This document shows, piece by piece, positions 1 to 8,422 of a DNA stretch of 64,000 nt (position 1 is the stretch's first letter; each line of letters opens with the position of its first letter). The notes beneath the pieces were generated by a model, which worked only from the letters and a program-made list of their open reading frames with translations, was not told where the DNA came from and did not search any database. The stretch comes from Nostoc sp. ATCC 43529 (lineage in GTDB: Bacteria > Cyanobacteriota > Cyanobacteriia > Cyanobacteriales > Nostocaceae), in contig LWTK01000034.1 in the NCBI GenBank assembly GCA_003326205.1, forward strand, positions 1 through 64,000, read 5' to 3'. A program made the translations under genes and the position numbers.

Positions 1-590
1 ATTGCTTTGGCAAGTGTACGGGTATCGGTTTTATTGATTCAACGAGTCTCAAAGTCTGTCATAATCGTCGGATTTCTAGACATAAAGTATTTAAAGGTTT
101 AGCGGCGCGTGGCAAAACTTCCGTGGATTGGTTTTTTGGTTTCAAGCTTCACATTGTCGTCAACGAGCTGGGACAACTCTTAAATGTCACTCTCACTCCT
201 GGTAACATTGATGACCGCCAACCAGTGCCTGATTTGCTAAGTGAATTGTTTGGCAAAATTTTTGGCGATCGCGGATATGTTTCTCAGAAACTAGCTGATC
301 AACTTTTAGAAGACTTCGACATTCAATTTTTTGCCAAACCCCGTCGCAATATGAAAAACAAACTCATGCTTTTGCATGACAAGCTTTTATCCCGTAAACG
401 CTCGATCATTGAAACTATTAACGACCAACTCAAAAATATTTCTCAGATTGAACATTCACGGCATCGTAGTCCTGTTAATTTTTGCGTTAACGTTTTGTGT
501 GGATTGATCGCTTATTGCCATCAACCGAAGAAACCCAGCCTTCAGATGGAATGGCTTTTATCTCACAATGCTTAACCCGAACTCAGGTTA
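1..590 (+). mobile_element. IS982-family insertion sequence, right part only
   Basis: The window opens inside an insertion sequence. Its transposase frame is open from the first bases and stops at 573-575. Directly after the stop lies AACCCGAACTCAGGTT (574-589), a typical position and style for the right terminal inverted repeat of IS982 elements. The left end and target duplication lie outside the window, so whether the element is complete cannot be judged. The right boundary near 590 is an inference from the repeat-like sequence. Confidence 0.75.
3..575 (+). CDS. IS982-family transposase (5' end outside window)
   Basis: This is a DDE transposase that cuts and pastes its own element. The frame is open from base 3 with no start codon in view, so the N-terminal part of the protein is missing. 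Visible family features are the FIDST motif near the window edge (first catalytic Asp), the stretch reading GKTSVDWFFGFKLH, the LTPGNIDDR motif, FGDRGY (second Asp region) and SRKRSIIET with the probable catalytic Glu. The C-terminal part, with VNVLCGLIAY, is also typical of IS982. A GTG at 123 lies inside the domain and should not be taken as the start. No frameshift or internal stop is seen, so this portion looks intact. Confidence 0.9.
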   Translation, partial: CFGKCTGIGFIDSTSLKVCHNRRISRHKVFKGLAARGKTSVDWFFGFKLHIVVNELGQLLNVTLTPGNIDDRQPVPDLLSELFGKIFGDRGYVSQKLADQLLEDFDIQFFAKPRRNMKNKLMLLHDKLLSRKRSIIETINDQLKNISQIEHSRHRSPVNFCVNVLCGLIAYCHQPKKPSLQMEWLLSHNA

Positions 591-966
591 GCTAAACTTG
601 ATACTCTGACAGAATAGAGCTTGTTGGGCGATTATGCAAACACTAACCGGGGGCGATCGCCCACATCCACCCCATCACCAGAAGTGCGTAGGCGTAGCCC
701 GTCGTAGACATCGCTGGCTATCACCAAAAGCGATCGCCTGTAGTAAAGTAGCAGATGCAATTGTAGTAACTATTTATGCATAGCATTTATAAAATTAAGT
801 AGGTAGACATAATTAAATGTAAAATGCCAATCTCCAGAAACTAGATAGAATAAGCTTTTTTCCTTCTGCCGTCTGCCTTCTTCCTTCTGCCTTCTACTTA
901 AACTAATAGATTGATTTGTAGCTAGACTTATAGCTAATAGATAGATTTAAAAAACAACAGGGCTAG
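591..966. other. Intergenic region with scattered cyanobacterial repeats
   Basis: I see no gene here. It holds two HIP1-type GCGATCGC sites (around 654 and 731), a copy of the GTAGGCGTAGCCCGTCGTAG-type small palindromic repeat near 689-708, and a pyrimidine-rich tract with repeated CTTCTGCC units at about 860-898. The last 60 bases are A+T-rich and could carry the promoter of the following gene, but no clear -10/-35 pair is evident. Confidence 0.6.
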
Positions 967-1326
967 ATGATGCAAATCACTGTTGAGGTATCTGACGAGC
1001 TAGGACAGCAATTACAGCAGTTCCAAGACCGTTTACAAGAGATAGTAGAACGCGGTCTACAAGAGTTATTGAGCGAACAGTCTGGCAATTTTCTCGATGA
1101 AAAGGAGATTATTGCATTGTTGGCGAGTCAGCCTACATCAGAACAAATTCTGGCAATCCGACCCTCACCGGAATTCCAGACTCGTGTCAGTGATTTGCTA
1201 GCACAAAGTAAAGCAGGAACACTTTCAGCCAAAGGTGAAGCTGAATTAGAACGCTATCTGACCATAGAACATTTTGTCCGTATAGCAAAAGCTCACGCTT
1301 TCAAGCAATTACGCCAAAACCCATGA
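967..1326 (+). CDS. Conserved hypothetical protein paired with an HNH protein
   Basis: This 119-residue protein has no membrane segment or signal peptide. The first 40 residues are acidic and helix-forming, beginning with a short ITVEVSDEL beta-like strand, which recalls the DNA-binding or dimerisation region of small antitoxin-like proteins. The remainder is helical. It overlaps the next gene by four bases (ATGA), so the two are translationally coupled and probably act together. Two adjacent ATG codons (967, 970) could start it; no strong ribosome-binding site separates them. I do not recognise a named domain. An antitoxin or immunity role for the HNH partner is possible but is inference only. 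Confidence 0.75.
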   Translation: MMQITVEVSDELGQQLQQFQDRLQEIVERGLQELLSEQSGNFLDEKEIIALLASQPTSEQILAIRPSPEFQTRVSDLLAQSKAGTLSAKGEAELERYLTIEHFVRIAKAHAFKQLRQNP

Positions 1327-1730
1327 CTTATGTATCAGCCCAATTACGGAAACTCGTAATTGAACGAGCGAACGAAAGGTGTAAGTATTGCTTATTCCCT
1401 CAGAGTGCAGCACTATTTAGCTTTGAGATGGAACATATTATTGCCGAAAAACATCGTGGCACTACTGAAGCAGAAAATCTAGCTCTCGCCTGTCCATATT
1501 GTAATCGTGCAAAGGGTACTGATTTGGGGTCACTCGATCCGGAAACGGGGAAACTAACACCCTTTTTCAATCCAAAGACTCAAAAATGGAGCGACCATTT
1601 TCAGTTGAATGGAGCAGAGATTGCACCATTGACCGCAGAAGGGCGAGTAACTGTTGCAATTCTCCAATTTAATCAATCAGAGCGTTTAGAAGAACGGGAC
1701 AGGTTGATTTGGGCAGGTCAGTATTTTTAG
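1323..1730 (+). CDS. HNH endonuclease
   Basis: This small nuclease-type protein has 135 residues. It shows the full zinc-stabilised HNH layout: CKYC at residues 20-23, EHI at 37-39 with the metal-coordinating His38, Asn52, and CPYCNRAKG at 57-65 carrying the second Cys pair and the final N and K. Such domains cleave DNA with a single divalent metal. No target-recognition or other domain is attached. The start overlaps the stop of the upstream gene (ATGA), implying a two-gene unit. Similar stand-alone HNH genes are numerous in cyanobacteria, and their targets are mostly unknown. The active-site residues look intact, so the protein is likely functional. Confidence 0.9.
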   Translation: MTYVSAQLRKLVIERANERCKYCLFPQSAALFSFEMEHIIAEKHRGTTEAENLALACPYCNRAKGTDLGSLDPETGKLTPFFNPKTQKWSDHFQLNGAEIAPLTAEGRVTVAILQFNQSERLEERDRLIWAGQYF

Positions 1731-1791
1731 GTTTAGTGTTCATTCTCATGCCACTAAGCTATTTATTTGACTAATTCCAAAATTTGTAGCT

Positions 1792-2544
1792 ATGGCGATC
1801 GCATACTTCTACTTTCACGCAGAATTGAATCATTTTTTACCACGGCATCAAAAACAAGTGAAAATTTCCCATTGTTTTGAGGAGAGAGCCTCGATTAAGG
1901 ACACCATCGAGTCGTTAGGCGTTCCTCATCCAGAAGTTGATTTTATAAAAGTTAATGATGAATATGTAGATTTTTCTTACATCGTTGCGGATGGAGATAT
2001 TATCAACGTTTATCCAATTTCTAGTAGGAGCAATATTACACCAAGTATTTATTTGTTACCAGAACCACTGAGTAATATTCGTTTTGTTTTAGATATTCAT
2101 TTAGGTAAACTAGCAACATCTCTCAGACTTTTAGGCTTTGATACTTTATATCGCAATGATTACGAGGATGAAGAATTAGCAAAAATATCTTACAGCCAAA
2201 CACGGATTCTCTTAACTCGTGATAAAGGGTTATTAATGCGTAGTTTGGTAACGTATGGGTATTATGTGAGAAATACTAACCCCGAAAAACAAATCCTCGA
2301 AGTATTGCAGCGCTTCGACTTATTTAAATTAGTTTCGCCATTTAAAAGGTGTTTGCGCTGCAATGGATTATTAGAATCTGTAGATAAGCAATCGATTATT
2401 GAACAACTACCAGAAAATGTCCGATGGCAGGTTGAGGAATTCCAGCGCTGTCAAACTTGCGATCGCATTTATTGGAAAGGTTCACATTATGAACGATTGC
2501 AACAGTTTATCGATCGAGTGGTTGACTCAAAAAGAGGTGAGTGA
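1792..2544 (+). CDS. Mut7-C RNase domain protein with ubiquitin-like N-terminus
   Basis: The protein has 250 residues. Residues 1-80 look like the ThiS/ubiquitin-fold domain that precedes many bacterial Mut7-C proteins. Residues 95-245 are the Mut7-C (PIN-fold) RNase domain, with LDIHLGKLATSLRLLGFD and LLTRDKGL carrying the acidic residues. It ends in a zinc ribbon built from CLRCNG and CQTCDRIYWKGSHY. A role in RNA processing or decay is expected from the family; the substrate is unknown. Its TGA stop is directly followed by the ATG of the ROK kinase gene, so the two genes are probably cotranscribed and coupled. Confidence 0.9.
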   Translation: MAIAYFYFHAELNHFLPRHQKQVKISHCFEERASIKDTIESLGVPHPEVDFIKVNDEYVDFSYIVADGDIINVYPISSRSNITPSIYLLPEPLSNIRFVLDIHLGKLATSLRLLGFDTLYRNDYEDEELAKISYSQTRILLTRDKGLLMRSLVTYGYYVRNTNPEKQILEVLQRFDLFKLVSPFKRCLRCNGLLESVDKQSIIEQLPENVRWQVEEFQRCQTCDRIYWKGSHYERLQQFIDRVVDSKRGE

Positions 2545-3498
2545 ATGACATTAATTTTAGCTCTCGATTTTGGCGGAACTAAACTAGCGGCTGCATTAGT
2601 AAACATCGGTTCTAGAAAGTGGTTACGTTACGAACGCCGCTTGTCGCCAGAGAATGCAGATGCTAACACTGATTTGGAAATCATGCGATCGCTAATTTAC
2701 TCTTTACTACAAGATACAAAACCGAGTGCCATCGGTGTTAGCTTTGGCGGTCCTGTAGATGCTTCCACGGGGACGGTGCGACTATCTCATCATGTCGCTG
2801 GCTGGGAAAATATTCCCCTCAAAAACCTATTGGAAGAGGAGTTTGGTGTGAGTGTTGGTGTCGATAACGATGCTAACGTTGCTGCTTTGGGAGAACATCG
2901 CTTTGGTGCGGGGCAGGGTTACGATAGCTTGTTTTATATAACTGTCAGCACCGGCGTAGGTGGTGGTTGGATACTCAACGGCCAGCCTTGGCGGGGTGTA
3001 GGTGGGATGGCTGGCGAAATTGGACACGTGGTTGTAGATCCTGCTGGGCCGATTTGTTTGTGTGGGAAGCGGGGATGTGTGGAACGTTTGGCTTCGGGGC
3101 CTTATATGGCGCAAAATGCCAGGGAAGTTTTAGAAAATCAACCTCACAAAGGTGGGGAAGTGTTGAGAAATTTGGTTGGGAATGATTTAACGTTGCTGAC
3201 GGGACAGTTGGTGAGTCAGGCGGCGGCGGCTGGCGATGATGTGGCTAAGGAAATTTTGTACAAGGCTGCTTGGGCGCTGGGTGTGGGTATTGGGAATGTG
3301 GCGAATTTAATGAATCCGCAGCGCTTTGTGTTGGGTGGTGGCGTGACGAAGGCGGGGGAGGATTTTTGGCGGGTAGTGCGACGTGTGGCGCGGGAGACTG
3401 CTTTACCGGAAGTTGATTTTGAAGTTGTACCGGCGGCGTTGGGTGATGATGCGCCTTTGTGGGGGGCAGTGGCTTTAGCAGAAATGGGGATGGCTTGA
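2545..3498 (+). CDS. ROK-family sugar kinase (glucokinase-like)
   Basis: This is a cytoplasmic ATP-dependent sugar kinase of the ROK family, 317 residues, the usual length. Visible motifs are the phosphate-binding LDFGGTK near the N-terminus, GVSFGGPVD, the DNDAN motif with the catalytic Asp, GTGxGGG-type STGVGGG, and the ROK zinc signature GHxxVDxxGxxCxCGxxGCxE (CLCGKRGCVE). This set points to glucokinase or a related hexose or N-acetyl-sugar kinase; the sugar cannot be fixed from sequence. It starts immediately after the Mut7-C gene's stop, with AGAGGTGAG serving as ribosome-binding site inside the upstream gene. It could also be a sugar-sensing kinase without a repressor domain, as no HTH is present. 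Confidence 0.9.
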   Translation: MTLILALDFGGTKLAAALVNIGSRKWLRYERRLSPENADANTDLEIMRSLIYSLLQDTKPSAIGVSFGGPVDASTGTVRLSHHVAGWENIPLKNLLEEEFGVSVGVDNDANVAALGEHRFGAGQGYDSLFYITVSTGVGGGWILNGQPWRGVGGMAGEIGHVVVDPAGPICLCGKRGCVERLASGPYMAQNAREVLENQPHKGGEVLRNLVGNDLTLLTGQLVSQAAAAGDDVAKEILYKAAWALGVGIGNVANLMNPQRFVLGGGVTKAGEDFWRVVRRVARETALPEVDFEVVPAALGDDAPLWGAVALAEMGMA

Positions 3499-3620
3499 AA
3501 GGTAAAAACGCGATCGCTGTTCTGTAGACATTTTATGCCGATGATTTCATTATTTAACTTAAAGAAATCAGTTAAACCAGTTAGCATTAACACACATAGT
3601 AAGCAATAAAGAACAGCAAA

Positions 3621-4343
3621 TTACCTTCCCGGTTTTCGTCTGTAATGCCCATTCTTATTCACCAGCTTACCATTTCTCTTATAAGGCCCGATATATACAT
3701 AATCACTTGTATTAGAAATTTTCTCATACTCTTTGGGCGTAATCTTTTGCTTCGTTGCTCTCCTTAGAGGCTCTGGTGGTTTTTTTTGCAGGGGTTGATA
3801 TAGTCGAATTGGTTGTACCGATTTTTGAGATGGCGGTTGAGATGAGTTTCTCAAAGGAGTTTGTGCTTCCTCTTGTGACGGGTATGGTGAAGTTGGTTGT
3901 ACTGGTTTTTGATATGGTGGCTGAGTTGAGCTTTGAGAAGGTGTGTTTGTTTGTTGATTAACGCGTTGTTTGAACTTAGCGGCAGAAGTAGCTCTGATGT
4001 TGCTGACTTTATATCTTACCTGATCAAAAGTAGGAAACTGATTTCTAATCTCAGGGTTTCTGTGAGCAAATTTCCCAAGTAAATCTTGAGCCAAAGCTGA
4101 GGTCGCAATTACCTTTTGAAGTTTGTATGTATCCTCAATAGCGTTTAAATCTGCTAATTTTTCACAAGAAAATTCATAAAATAGACCGAAGCTACCGGCT
4201 ATTCCTCCAAACACCACCATAGCCCAGTATAATTGAGCGAGTTGCCCAAGAGTTATATAACCGACCATACACAATATGGCTAGTGTCCAACTCCAGTCAA
4301 CTATTTCTTTAATCCGCTGAAAATGCTGGCGCAGTGATAACAT
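3621..4343 (-). CDS. Hypothetical membrane protein with proline/glutamine-rich repeats
   Basis: The protein has 240 residues. After a short basic, amphipathic N-terminus there are one or two transmembrane helices between about residues 18 and 56. Residues 70-125 are helical. Residues 128-195 are low-complexity, with several imperfect repeats of a P-[SY]-Q-x-[SP]-x-Q-P type, and the basic C-terminus contains GPYKRNGKLVNKNGHYRRK. I do not recognise a family. It lies 18 bases downstream of another anchored small protein on the same strand, suggesting a two-gene unit. A cell-envelope or scaffold function is possible but unproven. Confidence 0.7.
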   Translation of the reverse strand: MLSLRQHFQRIKEIVDWSWTLAILCMVGYITLGQLAQLYWAMVVFGGIAGSFGLFYEFSCEKLADLNAIEDTYKLQKVIATSALAQDLLGKFAHRNPEIRNQFPTFDQVRYKVSNIRATSAAKFKQRVNQQTNTPSQSSTQPPYQKPVQPTSPYPSQEEAQTPLRNSSQPPSQKSVQPIRLYQPLQKKPPEPLRRATKQKITPKEYEKISNTSDYVYIGPYKRNGKLVNKNGHYRRKPGR

Positions 4344-4361
4344 TTAAGGATACTGAAAAAG

Positions 4362-4796
4362 TTAACTATTAGGTGTAGATTTCTTTTGAGGTACTGAGCA
4401 TTTCAAAAAAATAGGTTTAGGTCTATCAGGGTTACTTTTCAAATTTAAGTCTTGCTTATAAGGCTGACAAGAATTTTTATATATGCGAACTTTAACGTAG
4501 TCTGTAGTTGGTATTTGAACTCGGAAAGCACCTAAATTATCAGTTGTATCTGTATCAGACCCACCTTCAGATTCCATTATTACTTTTGCCCCAACTATAG
4601 GTACTTGAGTCGCTTCATCAAAAACGCTAACTTTTACACTACTTGAGTCTACTACTTTAGAAGGTTTATTTTCAGGGCTTTCTTTATCTGAGCCATTCAG
4701 TCCTGGAACGTGAGTTGCAGCTCCATAGCCTATAGTCAACAAGAGAAATCCAGTAAGAGCGTACCAAACAGGTTTCGGTATATTACTCAGATCCAT
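4362..4796 (-). CDS. Membrane-anchored protein with carboxypeptidase-regulatory-like domain
   Basis: The protein has 144 residues. One N-terminal transmembrane helix (about 9-28) is followed by a short polar linker. A domain of about 80 residues follows that looks like a CarboxypepD_reg/transthyretin-type beta sandwich: KVSVFDEATQVPIVGAKVIME, then a turn of Asp and Thr, then NLGAFRVQIP and a YVKVRIYK strand. Such domains are small Ig-like modules in exported proteins. Two cysteines near the C-terminus may form a disulphide. It is the first gene of a pair with the downstream membrane protein. No enzymatic motif is visible. Confidence 0.7.
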   Translation of the reverse strand: MDLSNIPKPVWYALTGFLLLTIGYGAATHVPGLNGSDKESPENKPSKVVDSSSVKVSVFDEATQVPIVGAKVIMESEGGSDTDTTDNLGAFRVQIPTTDYVKVRIYKNSCQPYKQDLNLKSNPDRPKPIFLKCSVPQKKSTPNS

Positions 4797-4969
4797 ATAG
4801 TTGGCAGATGCGGATGTGTATTGATTAGGAAAGTTAAAATCTAAACATACTTATACTACCGCACGGGAAGGATAGTTTATCGAGTCTTCACGAAACAAGC
4901 TCATCTGTAAAAAACTGGTTAAGAATTTAGTGAAATTGAAAAATCACTAATCATTTCACCTGACTATTA

Positions 4970-5554
4970 CTATTGAATACCCTGGCGAAAGTCTCTAATC
5001 GCTTCCAAGGGAGACGACAACAACAGACAACGATTGAGCCAAGATAAATCTAATTCTGAAAATAGCCCACTTCTAACAACTTTCTCATATTCTTGTTCTC
5101 GCAAACAGTAAACTTCAAATGTGCTATGTTCCCAAAACCAAACTTCTGGAACTTGCATTAATTTGTACTTCTGCAATTTGATGGGACTACCGCTAGTAAT
5201 CACTACTTCAATGCACAAATCTGGTACGGGTTTATCCGTTCCAAAGCAATAAGATAAATCTGCTTGATATTCTACTATCTCAGGAATAATCTGACTAAAA
5301 CTACCACTGGGGAAAAATTGGATGCCTTTGACTTCAAAATAAGTAACTAGCAGTGCAGCAATTAAACACTTAATCGTCTCATGAGGCTTACCAATAGTCA
5401 CAATTTCTAAGACTCCCTGACAATAAAACAGCCGCACGCCTGGGACATTTTCAAAACTAGCTTGAATCGCTTTAAATTTTTCCCAACTTAATCCACCTCG
5501 GAAGAAGCGTTGTTCTTCTGGTAAATTCAGAGAATTTTCTAACGTTTGAGTCAT
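4970..5554 (-). CDS. Uma2-family protein (restriction-endonuclease-like fold)
   Basis: The protein has 194 residues and belongs to the Uma2/DUF820 family, which is expanded in cyanobacteria. The order LSWEKFKAIQ, LFYCQGVLEIVT, ADLSYCFG, then PDLCIEVV and KLQKYKLMQVPEVWFWE matches the PD-(D/E)XK-like core. The Asp and Glu of PDLCIEV and the Lys of QKYK are the likely active-site residues. The biological role of the family is unclear, and many members sit near mobile DNA. The gene stands alone between two unrelated minus-strand genes, with about 40 bases to proB downstream of it in map order. Confidence 0.85.
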   Translation of the reverse strand: MTQTLENSLNLPEEQRFFRGGLSWEKFKAIQASFENVPGVRLFYCQGVLEIVTIGKPHETIKCLIAALLVTYFEVKGIQFFPSGSFSQIIPEIVEYQADLSYCFGTDKPVPDLCIEVVITSGSPIKLQKYKLMQVPEVWFWEHSTFEVYCLREQEYEKVVRSGLFSELDLSWLNRCLLLSSPLEAIRDFRQGIQ

Positions 5555-5596
5555 AATATTGTTCGCTCTCCCAGTTAGTAGTCACTTATTTATATG

Positions 5597-6706
5597 CTAA
5601 GTTAAAACCAAATTATCTCGATGAATCACAGTTTCCGCACCCGCATAGCCTAAAATTGTAGAAATTTCTCGTGAATGATACCCGCGAATTTTTTCTAGTT
5701 CATTACTGTTATAATTCACAAGTCCTCTGGCAATTTCGTTACCGTTGATGTCACACAATTGCACTGCATCTTGTGTGTCAAACTCTCCTTCTATTGCCTT
5801 AATTCCAGCTGCTAATAAAGATTTTCCAGCCAAAGAAATTGCCGCGATCGCACCTTCATCTAAATACAATTTTCCCGCAGGTACAAGTCCGTAAGCTATC
5901 CAACGTTTACGTGCAGAAGTTGGTTCCGGTTGCGGTTCAAAATGCGTTCCAATCAATTCACCTTGGATAATTTTTTCTATATTCTGGGGAAATCGTCCTT
6001 GGGTAATTACAGTCCGCACTCCAGCCGCGATCGCAATTCTCGCAGCGGAAATTTTTGTCACCATACCGCCAGTACCCCATTGAGAACCTTGGGAACCTGT
6101 TTGTATTTGTAATTGAGCTAATTCTTTAATGCTACTAACTAAAGCGATCGGTCGCGCATCTGGTACGGAACGCGGATCGGCTGAGTAAAGGCGATCGACA
6201 TCAGTCAGTAAAAATAACCAATCAGCTTCCACTAAACTTGCAACCAAGGCCGAAAGGGTGTCGTTGTCCCCAAATTTTAGTTCTTCTACTGCTACGGTAT
6301 CATTTTCATTAACTACAGGAATCACTCCCAAACCCAATAATTCTTGAAAAGTATTGTAAACATTCAGGTAGCGGCTACGCTGAACTAAGTCGCTGCGAGT
6401 CAATAATACCTGAGCGATCGGCTGTTGCAAAGTATTAAATAAGTCGTCATATACGTGGATCAATCGCCCTTGGCCAACTGCTGCTACAGCCTGTTTGAGA
6501 GCGATCGCTTTGGGACGTTCGGTTAAGCCTAACCGCGCACAACCCACCCCGACAGCACCAGATGAAACCAAAATTACTCGGTGTCCCTGGCGTCTTAAAT
6601 GACAGAGTGTCTCCGCCAATGTGGCGATGGTAGAAAGTGCTAATAGTCCAGTTTCTGGTTGGGTGAGGCTAGAAGTGCCGATTTTGACAACAATCGTTAG
6701 TGACAT
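5597..6706 (-). CDS. proB: Glutamate 5-kinase
   Basis: The enzyme catalyses ATP-dependent phosphorylation of glutamate, the first step of proline biosynthesis, in the cytoplasm. It has 369 residues, the usual length for the two-domain form. The amino-acid kinase domain covers about 1-255, with [10 protein letters not shown] at the start, [23 protein letters not shown] and [12 protein letters not shown]. The PUA domain covers about 275-360. I chose the ATG at 6704-6706; an in-frame TTG immediately upstream adds only one residue. The expected partner proA is not adjacent. The gene looks intact. Confidence 0.95.
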   Translation of the reverse strand: MSLTIVVKIGTSSLTQPETGLLALSTIATLAETLCHLRRQGHRVILVSSGAVGVGCARLGLTERPKAIALKQAVAAVGQGRLIHVYDDLFNTLQQPIAQVLLTRSDLVQRSRYLNVYNTFQELLGLGVIPVVNENDTVAVEELKFGDNDTLSALVASLVEADWLFLLTDVDRLYSADPRSVPDARPIALVSSIKELAQLQIQTGSQGSQWGTGGMVTKISAARIAIAAGVRTVITQGRFPQNIEKIIQGELIGTHFEPQPEPTSARKRWIAYGLVPAGKLYLDEGAIAAISLAGKSLLAAGIKAIEGEFDTQDAVQLCDINGNEIARGLVNYNSNELEKIRGYHSREISTILGYAGAETVIHRDNLVLT

Positions 6707-6709
6707 CAA

Positions 6710-7039
6710 AAAAGTTAGGAGTCATTGAATTTTAGATTTTAGATTTTTTCTTCGTCCAAAATCCAAAAACCAAAAAATACGTAATACCCAATTTCCAATG
6801 CCCTATGCCCTATGCCCTATGCCCCATGCCCCATGCCCTATGCCCCATGCCCCATACACAATTTGTAAAGCGCCAGCGTTCTATAAGTGAACGCCGACGC
6901 TTTATGAGTTTATATTTATTTGTTATGCGCTAGAGTCTTTTTTGGCTGACTCCATGTTATTAATACCTATGATCCCCGATTTTTGGATTCTAGTAAGATT
7001 CCTTAATCATTTCTTAAGATTTACTTTCCTGACGATTTC
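6710..7039. other. Intergenic region with short tandem repeats
   Basis: No gene is seen. The proB-proximal part contains TTTTAGA-type repeats and CAAAATCCAAAAACCAAAA. A block of eight heptamers sits at 6801-6856. The rest, 6857-7039, is unremarkable, with AAAGCGCCAGCGTTCTATAAGTG-like sequence and a partial inverted copy (CGCCGACGCTTTAT) that could form a weak hairpin. Confidence 0.55.
6801..6856. repeat. STRR heptamer array, 8 units of CCCTATG/CCCCATG
   Basis: Eight consecutive 7-base units alternate between CCCTATG and CCCCATG, with the last unit ending in A. Short tandemly repeated repetitive sequences of this sort are characteristic of heterocystous cyanobacterial intergenic DNA. No coding role is likely. 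Confidence 0.9.
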
Positions 7040-7579
7040 TCAAGTTTTGTGAATTTTATTTTTCTTGGGGGTAATAGATGCTCCAAGTATTTCAGATACC
7101 CAAACTTCAAAATTTCGGACGGGATGAGAGCGCAGAGCCGCGTCTGGATGAATAATCGGTTCAACTAAAATGGTAAACATTCCTAAGCGATTACCTGCTA
7201 AAACATCAGTAAACAAGCGATCGCCTACCATCCCGACTTGATGCACTGGTAAATTCATTGCTTGCAGTGCTGCTCTAATTTTACGTCGGGAAGGCTTAGC
7301 TGCACCCAAATAGTAAGGTAAATTGAGCGATCGCGCAATTCCACCAATTCGCGCTTCACTCAAGTTATTGCTCACTAACCACAATGCAGTACAAGCACGG
7401 ATTTCCTCTACCCAGCTTTCTAGTTCTGGGGAAGCCGCCCCCACTCTAAAGGGTACTAAAGTTTCATCCACATCCAACACCAGCCCCTTGAGACCGTACT
7501 GTTGAATAATGTCCGGTGTTAGGTTTAACACAGAACCTTCTAAAATTAAGTCAGGCTGTAAAAAATTGTTCCAGGTCAT
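7040..7579 (-). CDS. YqeG-family HAD-IIIA phosphatase
   Basis: The protein has 179 residues from the chosen ATG at 7577-7579; an alternative in-frame TTG at 7612 would add 11 hydrophobic residues. The HAD signature is clear: LVLDVDETLVPF holds the nucleophile and acid-base Asp pair, LVSNN is motif II, the Lys of GAAKPSRRKI is motif III, and VGMVGDRLFTDVLAGN is motif IV. YqeG-like proteins are small phosphatases; a phosphatidylglycerophosphate phosphatase role is known for some relatives, including plant and cyanobacterial ones. The substrate here is not proven. The C-terminus is lysine-rich. Confidence 0.85.
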   Translation of the reverse strand: MTWNNFLQPDLILEGSVLNLTPDIIQQYGLKGLVLDVDETLVPFRVGAASPELESWVEEIRACTALWLVSNNLSEARIGGIARSLNLPYYLGAAKPSRRKIRAALQAMNLPVHQVGMVGDRLFTDVLAGNRLGMFTILVEPIIHPDAALRSHPVRNFEVWVSEILGASITPKKNKIHKT

Positions 7580-7633
7580 AGTCAACAGGCAAATGTAAAT
7601 AGCTCCAGACAAAAGAGCATAACCTAATAAAGT

Positions 7634-8260
7634 TTAGTTAGTCGAACTCCATCCTGGAATATCCCCACGAACACTTTGAGATAAAATCCCTAAAATTTTA
7701 TCTATCTCTTTAATGTAATAATTATTCAAATCAATAAATATCTCGTTTGCTTCTAACTTCAAAAACTTCCAAATTTCTCCCGTTGTTAGCGCACCCAAAA
7801 TTTTTTTAATTTCATTTCCTTCCTGTTGATTAAACAATTGTGCTGCCAACATTGCCGCAGCACATTGACCTAATTCGCCTTTAATATTTTCATTTTTTGC
7901 TTCAATAATAATCACCACAGGCACATTAATTGTTAGTTGTTCTTTAGAACGACTGATAATAAAATCACAATAACCATTTAGGCCTTTCTCTGCATCTACA
8001 TTCAAATCTGTTCCAGAAAATAAACTAATTGGATAATTAGCCCTACGTCTTACCTCCAATAAAATTGGTGTAATAATCATTTCTGAACGAGCTTTTTCAG
8101 TATTAATTGCTAAAGCCAATTACGTGGTTTCTTCTAAGGTATTTGTGAGTTTATCGCTTGGCTGTAGAGGTTCTATATTGCCATACAAATCGGTTTCTTC
8201 ATCAATGCCGATGCTGAATGACTTTTTAAATTTACTTAATGTAAAGTCGCTATAAGCCAT
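7634..8260 (-). pseudogene. Restriction-endonuclease-like hypothetical gene, interrupted by an in-frame TAA
   Basis: The frame starts at ATG 8258-8260, preceded by a good ribosome-binding site (GAGGTG, 6 bases away). It runs 46 codons as MAYSDFTLSKFKK..., hits TAA at 8120-8122, and continues in the same frame to 7634 without further stops. The downstream part has the layout of a PD-(D/E)XK-like nuclease domain: GYCDFIIS, then [27 protein letters not shown], with D and ExK residues. Both halves match one roughly 208-residue protein type common in cyanobacteria. A TTG directly after the stop could restart translation, but it lacks a binding site. It is most likely a recently inactivated gene, or a sequencing error at one codon. 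Confidence 0.75.
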
Positions 8261-8422
8261 TTTCAGCACCTCATAGCAATTTGGGATTTTAGATTGCCCA
8301 ATATCCTATTTGCAAGCTAGACGGCGATATGATAAATCACACAACAAGGGCAGACAAATATTTCTTTCCCAGTTATCACTCAACAGTCAACTCTAATTTC
8401 AAGACAGCTTTAATCTTCGATT

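Noticed and set aside
967-1326. Toxin-antitoxin module with the HNH gene
   Set aside because: The first protein has no recognisable antitoxin domain and the HNH protein no known toxin family, so only a coupled pair is reported.
6801-6856. CRISPR-like array
   Set aside because: The units are 7 bases long with no spacers and no cas genes nearby; this and the other arrays are heptamer repeats.
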